From Candidatus Rifleibacteriota bacterium (GTDB taxonomy: Bacteria; Muiribacteriota; Ozemobacteria; Ozemobacterales; Ozemobacteraceae): a stretch of 64,000 nucleotides of DNA. The stretch lies in NCBI GenBank assembly GCA_015232575.1, contig JADFZL010000002.1, forward strand, positions 496,001 through 560,000, given 5' to 3'. How positions within the stretch are numbered: the first letter of the stretch is position 1; the number at the start of each line of letters is the position of its first letter. The notes under the pieces were generated by a model. That model did no database searches, was not told where the DNA came from, and was given only the letters and a program-made list of their open reading frames with translations. The position numbers were made by a program, and so were the translations under genes. Below, in pieces: positions 10,107-18,802 of this stretch.

Positions 10107-10220
10107 TGTCATTTCGATCGAAGGGAGAAATCTCGTTTTTTCTACTTGATAAATCTTTCGGAGATCTCTCCCTTTCCACATTACCGATCAGCTATTTTCT
10201 ACAGTGTCTGAAAAATTTGC
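10107..10220 (-). repeat. palindromic dispersed repeat family B, copy 1 (argG-argH gap)
   Basis: Begins GTCATTTCGATCGAAGGGAG and ends in ACATTACCGATCAGCTATTT plus CAGTGTCTGAAAA. The copy at 30766-30893 has the same order of blocks, including the ACATTACCG-GGCTATTTTC-TACAGTGTCTGAAAA tail, so this is a distinct element family sharing its palindromic head with the 7.4/12.1 kb family. Confidence 0.7.
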
Positions 10221-10258
10221 ATGAATTCCCCGAATTATTGAGCTGATACGGGAAAAAA

Positions 10259-11491
10259 TCAAACGCTTTTTTTCTGCATGATTTTGTGGTGAGCCATCAG
10301 TCTTATCGCATTAACTCTTATGAAGCCCTGTGAATCCATCTGATCATATCCGCCTTCTTTATCCATCGATGAAATGTCTTTGTCATACAATGAACTTTCG
10401 CTTACTCTCGCAACCGGATAAGCAACGCCCTTGTACAACTTCAGAGTAACAGTTCCATCAATAACTTCCTGGCTTTTGTTAATTGCAGACATCAGAAAAG
10501 CCATTTCAGGGCTGAACCAGAAACCATTGTAAATCAACTCAGAAATCTTTGCTGTAAGCATATCTCTCAGGCGCATTACTTCACGGTCCATGGCAATTCC
10601 TTCAATATCAAGATGAGCTGCATGAAGAATTGTGCCGCCTGGGGTTTCGTAAACACCTCTGGATTTGATTCCGATAAAACGATTTTCAACCATATCGACA
10701 CGGCCGATTCCATGCTGACTGCCGAGTTCATTCAGGAACTGAAAGAGTTCAAGCGGGTCAGTTTTGAATTCACCGTTGTCAAGATTTTCAACTCTGACAG
10801 GTATACCGTCCTTGAATGTGATATTTATTCTGGAAGCTTTGTCGGGGGCTTTTTCTGGAGTCATTGTCCTCGAATAAATTTCTTCTGCACACTCCACTGA
10901 CGGATCTTCCAGAATGCCTGCTTCATGGCTGATATGCAAAAGGTTGTCGTCTTCACTGTAAGGTTTCGATTTTGAAACTCCAACGGGAATATTATGCTTT
11001 TCAGCATAGTCAATCATGTCAGATCGTCCTTTGAATGTGTCCAGAAATTCCCTTGTTTTCCATGGAGCAAGAACTTTAATGTCGGGTTTCAATGCATAAT
11101 AAGCCAGTTCAAAACGTACTTGATCATTGCCTTTTCCTGTAGCGCCATGTGAAACATATTCTGCATTTTCTTTGATGGCAATTTCTATCTGTCTTTTTGC
11201 TATTACTGGACGGGCGATTGAGGTACCAAGAAGATATCTTCCTTCGTAAAGAGCATTTGCTTTAAAAGCTGGAAAAATAAAATCTGTTACAAACTCACGT
11301 TTCAAATCTTCAATATATACTTTTGAAGCTCCAATTTTCAGAGCTTTTTCTTTTGCTTTCAGAAAATCATCTTTCTGTCCGACATCGCCAATAAACGCGA
11401 CAACTTCAAATCCTTTTTCTATAAGCCATTTCAGAATAACCGAAGTATCAAGTCCGCCTGAATATGCCAGTACAACTTTCTGTTTTTTCAT
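10259..11491 (-). CDS. argG: argininosuccinate synthase
   Basis: 410 residues, standard length. Condenses citrulline and aspartate with ATP to argininosuccinate. The N-terminal PP-loop [17 protein letters not shown] binds ATP; other family landmarks are [12 protein letters not shown] (citrulline/aspartate site), [10 protein letters not shown] and [16 protein letters not shown]. The ATG is preceded by AAAGG. It is the first gene of the argG-argH pair; the rest of the arginine pathway is not in the window. No T-box or arginine operator could be recognised in the leader. Confidence 0.98.
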   Translation of the reverse strand: MKKQKVVLAYSGGLDTSVILKWLIEKGFEVVAFIGDVGQKDDFLKAKEKALKIGASKVYIEDLKREFVTDFIFPAFKANALYEGRYLLGTSIARPVIAKRQIEIAIKENAEYVSHGATGKGNDQVRFELAYYALKPDIKVLAPWKTREFLDTFKGRSDMIDYAEKHNIPVGVSKSKPYSEDDNLLHISHEAGILEDPSVECAEEIYSRTMTPEKAPDKASRINITFKDGIPVRVENLDNGEFKTDPLELFQFLNELGSQHGIGRVDMVENRFIGIKSRGVYETPGGTILHAAHLDIEGIAMDREVMRLRDMLTAKISELIYNGFWFSPEMAFLMSAINKSQEVIDGTVTLKLYKGVAYPVARVSESSLYDKDISSMDKEGGYDQMDSQGFIRVNAIRLMAHHKIMQKKSV

Positions 11492-11772
11492 TTATAACCT
11501 TTCGTTTTCAAAAATAGTTGCATGCCTGTGTGAAAAACATTTTCAATGATAGCTACCGCTATTAAGATCGTAAACGCTTATTGCCATGCGGTTGAGATGT
11601 TATAACATGCAGCATAAATTATCAAGCTTTTTATACACAGCTTTTTATATGCAACAATTGCTTGGCTATTCAGGTTGGATAGAAGCTTTTTCAGGACTAA
11701 CAAAGTTATATCAGCATATCAGGCAAGTCTGGCAATTGGTCAGCGTTGAGCCGGTTGGCGTGTATCAGTATG

Positions 11773-11904
11773 TTATTCACTGCGGTAAAATTTCTTTTTT
11801 AATACGTTTTGGCAGAATTCAATCGCTGATGAAATCCACAGTTCTGGTTTGCTCACCACGGTTAGAAATATGCATAAGCACAGAATGAAAACAGTGAAAA
11901 ACAT
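11773..11904 (-). CDS. 43-residue predicted membrane peptide
   Basis: Too short for most gene callers. ATG at 11904 has a near-perfect Shine-Dalgarno GGGAGGT six bases upstream. The product starts MFFTVFILCLCIFLTVVS, one hydrophobic helix, followed by an amphipathic, positively charged tail ending KKKFYRSE. Stop TAA at 11773. Divergent in position from argG (same strand, upstream). No homologue is recognised. Possible roles for such peptides include small membrane regulators or type I toxin-like peptides; the sequence does not decide. An overlapping plus-strand 100-codon frame without a ribosome site was rejected in favour of this one. Confidence 0.5.
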   Translation of the reverse strand: MFFTVFILCLCIFLTVVSKPELWISSAIEFCQNVLKKKFYRSE

Positions 11905-12079
11905 ATTGTACCTCCCATAAGTGAATTTTTCGAGTAATCAAAACGCTCTCTTGTACAAGTATGTAATAATTTGAGCATTATAATCACACTTTTATCAGAA
12001 CCTGATCATTATTAGCATTATTCACTGGAGGAGATAAATCCGTATTATTATCTAAAATACTGATGAGAAGTAACCGTTT

Positions 12080-12246
12080 CATCCGATATACAGCAAATCT
12101 TAATAAAGGGGTCATTAAACAATGTCATTTCGACCGAAGGGAGAAATCTCGCATTTATGAGATCTCTAACATTCGTTCGAGATGACATCCCAACCAAAAG
12201 TTAACACGCAAATTTGACTCCTTATTTAAGATTTTGCGTGCTTAGT
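12080..12246 (-). repeat. MITE-like dispersed element, copy 2 (inverted)
   Basis: Reverse-complement partner of 7384-7547, with the same flank-palindrome-flank order: ACAGCAAATCTTAATAAAGG, then GTCATTTCGACCGAAGGGAG, then CATTCGTTCGAGATGACATC, then AAAAGTTAACACGCAAATTT. The two copies bracket the nuclease gene, argH and argG. Confidence 0.8.
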
Positions 12247-12355
12247 TTTTAAACGAATCAGTGCTTTCAGCAATTTCTCTTTTCTATATAAAAAGTGCCT
12301 GCCTAAAAGTGTACCTGAATATCAAAAAGTCGTTTGACAATTTGTGAGAATTGCT

Positions 12356-12679
12356 TTATATGGAGCGCATGAAGCAGAATACACTGATTGACGGCAGTTT
12401 GTATTGCAACAACTGAAAACCATGAAAGGATTGCAGGTTTTCTACTGGACAAGTGATAAGGGTCACGCAGAAGTAGATTTCGTAGTTGATGCAGGTGATA
12501 AAATTGTACCTGTTGAAGTTAAAGCAGAAGTGAATTTGCAGGCTAAAAGCCTCAGGTCATATAAAGGGAAGTTTAATCCGGAAATTTCTGTAAGAACTTC
12601 AATGTCAGATTATAAAAAAGAAGACTGGTCGCTGAATTTGCCGCTATATGGCATAGGAGAACTTATAAACGTGATTTAA
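12356..12679 (+). pseudogene. C-terminal remnant of a DUF4143-type ATPase
   Basis: Reading frame YGAHEAEYTD-stop-RQFVLQQLK continues into 90 codons resembling the end of the AAA/DUF4143 ATP-binding family: a VLQQL helix, then FYWTSDKGHAEVDFVV (the conserved W-x6-EVDFV nuclease-like strand) and VPVEVKAEVNLQAKSLRSY, closing with LPLYGIGEL. The N-terminal AAA domain is missing and there is an in-frame TGA at about 12386-12388, so it is a decayed fragment. If translated from the internal ATG at 12404 only the truncated C-terminal module would be made. It lies just beyond MITE-like copy 2, whose insertion or recombination may have removed the rest. Confidence 0.75.
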
Positions 12680-12770
12680 TTTGTGTACAAAAAACCAGCG
12701 GACAATTTCTTACAAATAAATGCATCTGATAAGTGTCCTGAAGAAGTCTGTTCGATGTAACTGTGTGTTT

Positions 12771-13130
12771 TCAGTGGGAAAGGAAGTTCAGAGTTTCCTG
12801 TTCTGAATCGAATGCTGCGCCCATTTTGAGGAGTCCGACCATTTTAAATACGCCTGAAGTTAATTCGTTTAATCCGCAGAAGGCAAGCTTGCCATTTCGG
12901 TCTTCAACAACCATTTCGGCAATCTCGAGGACTTTTGAAATTCCGAGACTGTTAATGACAGGTGTTCCGGAAAAATTAATCAGAAATTTCTGAAATCCGA
13001 GCGAAAAACCTTCTTCAAAGGACTGCTTCAGCGCATCGCCACCTGTTTCATTCAGGTAACCAGTGGTTCTGACTATGAAAACATCTTTGGTCTTTTCAAC
13101 GTTACATAAAAAATTGTTATTTTTTTGCAT
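12771..13130 (-). CDS. STAS-domain protein (anti-sigma factor antagonist-like)
   Basis: 119 residues, one STAS domain throughout: VFIVRTTGYLNETGGDALKQ at the front and LINFSGTPVINSLGISKVLEI as the phosphorylation-loop region. In SpoIIAA-type antagonists this loop reads D-S-S-G; here it is N-S-L-G, so the usually phosphorylated second serine is replaced by Leu and regulation by a standard anti-sigma kinase may be lost or altered. Upstream signal is weak (AAAGATTAG). It stands alone, with the 76-bp repeat array immediately behind its start. Function beyond partner switching cannot be deduced. Confidence 0.8.
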   Translation of the reverse strand: MQKNNNFLCNVEKTKDVFIVRTTGYLNETGGDALKQSFEEGFSLGFQKFLINFSGTPVINSLGISKVLEIAEMVVEDRNGKLAFCGLNELTSGVFKMVGLLKMGAAFDSEQETLNFLSH

Positions 13131-13218
13131 AATACTAATCTTTTACAAAATTTATCTGTGTTTGTCAATCTTAGATTTTCGACTTTTTACAACTCCCCAA
13201 AAATCATATCAATCAGAA

Positions 13219-13719
13219 GTCGAACAAGTTCGACCGTCGAGAGGGGGCGCGTGCCCCGGAGAGCACAAAGTGCTCGACCGCGGGGAGTGAGATGGTCGAA
13301 CTTGTTCGACCGTCGAGAGGGGGCGCGTGCCCCGGAGAGCACAAAGTGCTCGACCGCGGGGAGTGAGATGGTCGAACTTGTTCGACCGTCGAGAGGGGGC
13401 GCGTGCCCCGGAGAGCACAAAGTGCTCGACCGCGGGGAGTGAGATGGTCGAACTTGTTCGACCGTCGAGAGGGGGCGCGTGCCCCGGAGAGCACAAAGTG
13501 CTCGACCGCGGGGAGTGAGATGGTCGAACTTGTTCGACCGTCGAGAGGGGGCGCGTGCCCCGGAGAGCACAAAGTGCTCGACCGCGGGGAGTGAGATGGT
13601 CGAACTTGTTCGACCGTCGAGAGGGGGCGCGTGCCCCGGAGAGCACAAAGTGCTCGACCGCGGGGAGTGAGATGGTCGAACTTGTTCGACCGTCGAGAGG
13701 GGGCGCGTGCCCCCTCTAA
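13219..13719 (+). repeat. 76-bp GC-rich tandem array of nested palindromes
   Basis: Six full units and one partial one, starting at 13219, 13295, 13371, 13447, 13523, 13599 and 13675, virtually identical except that the first unit has AA where the others have TT in the centre of GTCGAACTTGTTCGAC. Each unit holds several inverted repeats: GTCGAAC/GTTCGAC, GGGGGCGCG-TGCCCC, GAGCAC-AAA-GTGCTC and CGACC/GGTCG. The array is much richer in G+C than its surroundings. Because 76 is not a multiple of three, open frames across it on both strands are artefacts. Single copies occur at 29365-29447 and 36671-36749. In all three places the GTGCCCCCTCTAAA end faces a downstream gene start. Confidence 0.95.
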
Positions 13720-13729
13720 AAAAGAGTTA

Positions 13730-13777
13730 ATGAAAATACGCTTCTTGCCGATAGACAAGCACGATGAATATGTTTAG
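13730..13777 (+). CDS. possible 15-codon upstream leader ORF
   Basis: ATG at 13730, weak AAGAG just upstream, encodes MKIRFLPIDKHDEYV and stops at 13777, overlapping the start of the 784-residue gene in another frame. The large gene has no good ribosome site of its own, so translation could be coupled through this short frame. No homology; low confidence. Confidence 0.25.
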   Translation: MKIRFLPIDKHDEYV

Positions 13778-16118
13778 GCAAAAACTAGCTGGTGTAAGAT
13801 GGGAAGGCGGCCTCAGGCGTGTAACTCCTGATGGCAGGCAGTTCTCCCCTGCGCCATGGCGCTGTCCGGTGTGTGGCAAACCAAGTCCCGCATCATCACA
13901 GTTCTGTGGCTCATGTGGAAGACCTGCTTCTATGGCTGCAATTTACGCACTTCCAGGTAAACCCAAAGAACCACCCAAAGAAGAAAGAACAAAAAATTTC
14001 TTCACTGAAGAACAGAAACTGGAAATCTTCCAGTCTCTCGCAAAGAAATACCGTGGTACCGAGGAACAGTCTTCTGTTGCTAAGTCAGGGCAATCTGATG
14101 GTGGAATTCTTCAGACGAATTCTAAAAATATTGATTTGCCTTCGTCAAATTTGTCTGAATTGCCAGAGAAATCAAGCGAATTGGCAAAAACAGAAAAATT
14201 AGAAAAGTCTGAAGAAAATGAATCTTCAGCAAAAATAACAATCGCTGAAGCATCGCTTTCCGAGTCGAAGCAGAGCGTTCCTGAAGTATTAAACAAAATT
14301 AAAGACAGTGATTCAAAAACAAGTCTTCTGGAAAGCAATCTAGAAGCTGCGTCGGATGACGCAAAAGTTGTTTCATCTGCAGCCAAAACAGATGTTTTAG
14401 CATGCGTCAAAACTGATCTGGCAGAAGCTGATAGAACTGATGCAAAACCAATTGCAGCAGCAAATTCAATATCAGATGCAACAAAAAATACTGTGCCTGC
14501 TGGTAGATTAGAAGTTGTACCTGTTGCACTTGATGGCAATGTAGAGTCCGTATCAACTGACGGGTCTGATTTGCAAAAAAACCTTGTCAGTAAAGTCAAA
14601 TCAAAAAAAGCAGCAAAAATTAAGACCCATCATTCCAAAGCAAAAGTTTCGACAGATGCAACCTCTGGTGTAAAAAAAATCAATTCTGTTGATATTAAAC
14701 CAGAAGCTCTGCCGAACATAAAACCAGATGATGCTTTTTCCTCAATAGCAAGAAATTTCACCAGAGCTGCTTCAGAAAAAGCGGAAGAAAATCCGTTTAA
14801 CAGCGAATTGTTGCTAGTCAGCAATGAAGTAAGTTCTGCAAAGTCTGAAGAAATTGCTGATAATACTGATTATTCAAAGAATTCTCAAAAACAATCAGAG
14901 ACTTCTGAAAATGTTAATGTATCAGTCTTTGAGAATGATCTTCTGTTGCAGAAAGATTCCTCAAAATGCCAGCTTTCAGATTCAGTACTTTCAGAGACTG
15001 AAATTCAGGAAGATTCTGAAATTCCCCAAAAACACAAGGTTTCTGAAGTAACTAATCGAGTTGGGAATATCTTTTTTGTAGATTTCGCATCACCCGGGAA
15101 TGATCTTCCTGCTGAGCTTCTTGAAGAGAATCCTTTGGAAGAGAATCTTTTAGAAGAGATTCCTCAGGAAGAAATCCATCAGGAAGAAATTCTTCTGGAA
15201 GAAAATTTACCCGAAGAGATTAAAGCGGAACCTGCCTCAACACCAAAAAAAGAACGATTGCGCCGTCACAAACACGTAAGCCTGAAGAAAGAGCTGGGCG
15301 TATCCAGCGTAAATCTTGCAGAAAAACGTCTTAGATTAACAAGTCTGGTTGGAAAAAGTCTTATAATGCCTGTGCTGGGGCTGATGCAGATGGCAATGAT
15401 CAGTGTTGCAAGTCCGTTTGTAATATTCCAGAAACCAGTTGAAAAAGTTTCAAGAGGAGTAATGTCGTCAAGTGTATCGGTACCTGAAAAACTTGCATCG
15501 TGGTCTGATCTCAGGACCAGGCTTGCAATTAAACTTGGACTGACACCGACAGAAGCAGATGAACTGGCAAAACAGGCAATTGGTAAGACTCCCGGACCAA
15601 ATGAAACAATTTTCAGAAAAGATCTGAATCAGATTCGTGCATATCTTTCCGGAATCGAAGGTTTGCCTGCAGGCATAATTCCTGTACTTGAAGGCAAAGG
15701 ACCTGTTCTTCTCGCCCAGATTAATCATGAGAAGCCAAGAAAATTACAGAAATCCTTCCTTGATGTTTCTTTAAATCATCCGGTTTATTCTGTCTGGAAG
15801 AATCTTATCGAAGTTGGTCTGAACCTTGGTGGTAAAGATAATTTGGCAAGACCGCTTGATAAAATAAACTGGTTTGAATGGCGGAGTATTGCAGAGAACA
15901 TTTCTGAAATGTTCAAAGAATCTGTAAGTCGCGAAATTCCGATCCCGTCAAAATTTAAATATGGTGAAATGTCCAGGGAAGAGGTAATTAAAGAATTTCA
16001 AACCTTTTTCGCTCATTTGCCAATGAAGAAGGCGTCTGAGAAAGAAAAAGTTACTCTTACAAGTAATTCGAGACTAGACGCATTATATCTGTTGAATTCG
16101 TATTTTGATGGAGAATAA
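13764..16118 (+). CDS. zinc-ribbon protein with long acidic linker and conserved C-terminal domain
   Basis: 784 residues, family not recognised. Residues about 33-54 form a zinc ribbon (CPVCGKP-x8-CGSCGRP). A very long Ser/Glu/Lys-rich, low-complexity linker follows (about 70-500), including a stretch of degenerate EENLLEEI-type repeats near 450-485. A hydrophobic segment (SLIMPVLGLMQMAMISVASPFVIF, about 530-553) may associate with the membrane. The last 200 residues look folded (WSDLRTRLAIKLGLTPTEAD, LARPLDKINWFEW). It opens an operon with the next genes: 2 bases to the AMIN/STN gene. No ribosome site precedes ATG 13764; the 76-bp array ends only 45 bases upstream. Probably an envelope or assembly protein, by context only. 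Confidence 0.7.
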   Translation: MNMFRQKLAGVRWEGGLRRVTPDGRQFSPAPWRCPVCGKPSPASSQFCGSCGRPASMAAIYALPGKPKEPPKEERTKNFFTEEQKLEIFQSLAKKYRGTEEQSSVAKSGQSDGGILQTNSKNIDLPSSNLSELPEKSSELAKTEKLEKSEENESSAKITIAEASLSESKQSVPEVLNKIKDSDSKTSLLESNLEAASDDAKVVSSAAKTDVLACVKTDLAEADRTDAKPIAAANSISDATKNTVPAGRLEVVPVALDGNVESVSTDGSDLQKNLVSKVKSKKAAKIKTHHSKAKVSTDATSGVKKINSVDIKPEALPNIKPDDAFSSIARNFTRAASEKAEENPFNSELLLVSNEVSSAKSEEIADNTDYSKNSQKQSETSENVNVSVFENDLLLQKDSSKCQLSDSVLSETEIQEDSEIPQKHKVSEVTNRVGNIFFVDFASPGNDLPAELLEENPLEENLLEEIPQEEIHQEEILLEENLPEEIKAEPASTPKKERLRRHKHVSLKKELGVSSVNLAEKRLRLTSLVGKSLIMPVLGLMQMAMISVASPFVIFQKPVEKVSRGVMSSSVSVPEKLASWSDLRTRLAIKLGLTPTEADELAKQAIGKTPGPNETIFRKDLNQIRAYLSGIEGLPAGIIPVLEGKGPVLLAQINHEKPRKLQKSFLDVSLNHPVYSVWKNLIEVGLNLGGKDNLARPLDKINWFEWRSIAENISEMFKESVSREIPIPSKFKYGEMSREEVIKEFQTFFAHLPMKKASEKEKVTLTSNSRLDALYLLNSYFDGE

Positions 16119-16120
16119 TA

Positions 16121-17203
16121 ATGAGAAGCAAATTTTCCGTGATTCTGGTTCTCATTCTGATCTTTTCTTTGTACACATCAAAAATAATATTTGCTGAAGA
16201 TGAAGACAAAAAAAGAATAGTTGAAATTCAGTCATTTAACTCCGATGAACTTTCACGCATTAAAATTTCTCTCTCTGAGCCAATTGAACCACTAATAAGA
16301 TATATTTCCAGGGAATGTCTCTGGCAGATTGACTTCCCAGGAGTAACTTCGGCTGTTAATCTTGCACCGACGGCATCACAAAAGTCTCCTGTCAGGCTTA
16401 TAAGATTTTCAGAAATCAGAGAACCTGCTCTTCATACCAAGGTATTTTTTCATGTAAAACCGGAAAGCAGTATGAAGGTCATTAGAGAGAGCGATGGAAT
16501 TGTATTCCTCTTCAGGCACAATAATGTCAGGCTGGCGAACAATAATAACTCATTTTCCGGAGATCATTTTTCTGAACGACTGCCCAACAGCCTTGTTGCT
16601 CCAACTTTGCCGGAGCAGGCATCTTCAGATTCGGTAATTTCAGCTCCTGTGATGCACTTGAGTGCTAATAATGAAAAAGAATCTGCTTTAAAGATTTTTG
16701 ACAAACCAGGACCGGAAATTTCCGAGGAAATAGTTCTCAACCTTAAGAATGCTTCAACAAGAGAAATCTTTTTTGAATTGTCAAAGCAGGCTGGCATAAA
16801 AATACGCTTCAGAACACCTCCGCCAGAAAAAATTACATACAGAGGCAGAGAAAATTCTGCACTGCATGCTTTGGGAAAACTGGCTCAACAGGCTGGAATG
16901 GTTCTGACCAGGGAATCGGATCTCTGGTGCCTCACTGACCATAAACATCCGATTCTGCTGATTCCTGCTGATGAAATTATCAAGGGGGAAAAAATTGAAG
17001 GCATGATTTTTCGTGAAGCCCTTGAAAAAATTGCCGGACACGAAGTAGCAGAGAGGTTTCTTTCAAGTTGTTCCGAATCTGAATATCATAAAAGGATTAC
17101 AGGAGTATCAAATTTGTCAGCTTCGCCAAGAATTTTAATTGAATACTTATTGAATTGCAGATTTGTTTCGATAGATAATAATATTGATTATTCAAAATTG
17201 TGA
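16121..17203 (+). CDS. secreted AMIN and STN (secretin N-terminal-like) protein
   Basis: 360 residues. Signal peptide MRSKFSVILVLILIFSLYTS-KIIFAED. Residues about 30-130 resemble an AMIN domain (IVEIQSFNSDELSRIKISLS, LWQIDFPGV, FFHVKPESSMKVIRESDGIV), as at the N-terminus of the pilus secretin PilQ, where it binds peptidoglycan. Residues about 200-270 resemble the STN domain of secretins and TonB receptors (LNLKNASTREIFFELSKQAG, ALHALGKLAQQAGM). There is no secretin beta-domain, so it is not a channel itself. GGAG precedes the ATG. It belongs to the 13.7-19.8 kb operon and suggests that operon works in the periplasm, possibly on a secretion or pilus-like device. Confidence 0.7.
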   Translation: MRSKFSVILVLILIFSLYTSKIIFAEDEDKKRIVEIQSFNSDELSRIKISLSEPIEPLIRYISRECLWQIDFPGVTSAVNLAPTASQKSPVRLIRFSEIREPALHTKVFFHVKPESSMKVIRESDGIVFLFRHNNVRLANNNNSFSGDHFSERLPNSLVAPTLPEQASSDSVISAPVMHLSANNEKESALKIFDKPGPEISEEIVLNLKNASTREIFFELSKQAGIKIRFRTPPPEKITYRGRENSALHALGKLAQQAGMVLTRESDLWCLTDHKHPILLIPADEIIKGEKIEGMIFREALEKIAGHEVAERFLSSCSESEYHKRITGVSNLSASPRILIEYLLNCRFVSIDNNIDYSKL

Positions 17204-17239
17204 AAAATAATTGACTGACGTCGAAGGAAAAAGAACTGA

Positions 17240-18802
17240 ATGGCTTTCAGGAGTGATCTGAAAAGGAAGAAAAAATTGCGGGATTTTAGTGGACTGAATA
17301 ATTATATCCGCCAGTTTTTAACTTATATGAAAACTTTGATAAGCAAAATAGCGAAACTTTTTTCTCAAAAACATGTTTCAAGGGACAGCAAACTTATGCA
17401 CGATGAGAATTTTTCCCATAAAAATTCCTCTTTGAAATTTCAGTTTTCCCGAGTCCCGAAAGCACTGAATGAAACTCTGATTAAAGGGAAATCGAAAGTC
17501 TCTGGCGCTGAAAAAATCTTGAATGGCGTTTACAAAATGGCTGTCATTCTTTTAATTTTTTCTGTTTTTTCCGGATTTCGTTCCAAAGAAATTGAATCTT
17601 CATCGAATAGTCTTACCTGGGAAAAAGTTGCAGTTGAGATGGAAGAAACAATTCAAAAAATTGCGTCAGGAAATAATTATTTCGACAAAAGGTTCGCTAA
17701 ATCACCTTCAGGCGCCCTGAAAAACATGATAGACATTGGTATTCCCGGAAAGTCAGAAGGAGAAATTGGTCCGGACGAATCGGTTTCAATCAAAGATCTT
17801 TCGGCGAGCTGGGTTCGATTTTTCGCTTATCTGAATGCCCGGTTTTCTGATAGATATTATTCTGTCAGCCCATCTGATAAGGTCGGTTCAGAAACCTTTA
17901 TTCCCGAATGGATAATGGCAAATGAATCACTCCTGTTAAAGCTTCTCAAGCAGATTCCATGTATTCCCGGTGAAGAAGAGCAGTCTGGAGTAAGTGGACA
18001 AGCCCATATTATGCGTTTAAAAACTGCTACAATGCTGTTTTTCAACAATAAACCACTGTTGCAGAAAGTTGAACATCCGGAAAAGATGAATGTTGAAATA
18101 CCTTCTGTTCAGGGTTTAAGCAAACTTCGAGCACAACTGAAAAAGGAAAATGCTAATTCTAAAAAAGAATCTAAGAGTTATTTATCCTTTGAGAAAAACA
18201 TCGAAAAAGTAAAAAATGGAAGAATTGAAAAGATTGAAAAGAATGAGAAGAATGAAAAAGCAGAAATGACTGAAAATATGGAAATCAGATCAAATGCTTC
18301 AAAGTCATTTCTCAAAGGCAGAATTATTGATGCTGTAACTGGAAAACCTATTCAGAACGCGGTTATGCTTGCCGATGGCAAAATTGAAAAAGTTACTCCT
18401 GCCGGCGATTTCGTTCTGACTGGAAATCCCAGAAACAAGCTTTTGAACCTTCTTGTAACTGCAGATGGCTATAGTGGCCTTGAATTAAAACATAACTTTA
18501 ACAGCAAAAAAGCAAAAAATTTCACTGAAATAAGATTGAACCCACTTTTTTCAAGCTTTCAGGGATTGCTTATTTCGTCAGAAGACGGCAAGCCAGTTGA
18601 AAATGGGAAGATAAAGATTGGCGATAGACTTTGCCAGACGAACAAAAGTGGCGCATTTCATATTCAGAAACTTCGACCCGGCTATTATCCGGTTGAATTT
18701 TCGGGAAATGGCTATAAAAGCAAGAAAGAACTTGTTTTTATCGAAGAAACAGGTGCGAAAAGAACCATCAGGCTTTCATCAGGTGCAGGAGAAAAATCAT
18801 GA
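17240..18802 (+). CDS. membrane-anchored protein with carboxypeptidase regulatory-like domains
   Basis: 520 residues. A basic N-terminal region of about 90 residues precedes one transmembrane helix (VYKMAVILLIFSVFSGF, about 95-111), placing the rest outside the membrane. The middle is unrecognised and ends in a Lys/Glu-rich charged linker (about 310-350). The C-terminus has two beta-sandwich units of the carboxypeptidase-regulatory type: GRIIDAVTGKPIQNAVM with GDFVLTGNP, and LLISSEDGKPVENGKIKIG with GAFHIQKLRPGYYPVEFSG. Such domains usually serve as adhesive or structural modules. GAAGGA lies upstream; its stop overlaps the next gene as ATGA. Function unknown. Confidence 0.7.
   Translation: MAFRSDLKRKKKLRDFSGLNNYIRQFLTYMKTLISKIAKLFSQKHVSRDSKLMHDENFSHKNSSLKFQFSRVPKALNETLIKGKSKVSGAEKILNGVYKMAVILLIFSVFSGFRSKEIESSSNSLTWEKVAVEMEETIQKIASGNNYFDKRFAKSPSGALKNMIDIGIPGKSEGEIGPDESVSIKDLSASWVRFFAYLNARFSDRYYSVSPSDKVGSETFIPEWIMANESLLLKLLKQIPCIPGEEEQSGVSGQAHIMRLKTATMLFFNNKPLLQKVEHPEKMNVEIPSVQGLSKLRAQLKKENANSKKESKSYLSFEKNIEKVKNGRIEKIEKNEKNEKAEMTENMEIRSNASKSFLKGRIIDAVTGKPIQNAVMLADGKIEKVTPAGDFVLTGNPRNKLLNLLVTADGYSGLELKHNFNSKKAKNFTEIRLNPLFSSFQGLLISSEDGKPVENGKIKIGDRLCQTNKSGAFHIQKLRPGYYPVEFSGNGYKSKKELVFIEETGAKRTIRLSSGAGEKS

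Noticed and set aside
11586..11888. 100-codon plus-strand frame
   Set aside because: No ribosome site, no recognisable motif, and it overlaps the minus-strand 43-codon gene that has a near-perfect Shine-Dalgarno.
13219..13719. CRISPR array
   Set aside because: Units are identical end to end with no unique spacers, and no cas genes are near.
13187..13758. Overlapping 60-180-codon open frames across the tandem array on both strands
   Set aside because: They arise because the GC-rich unit has no stop codons in several frames; the unit length (76) is not a multiple of three and translated repeats rotate frame. No ribosome sites.
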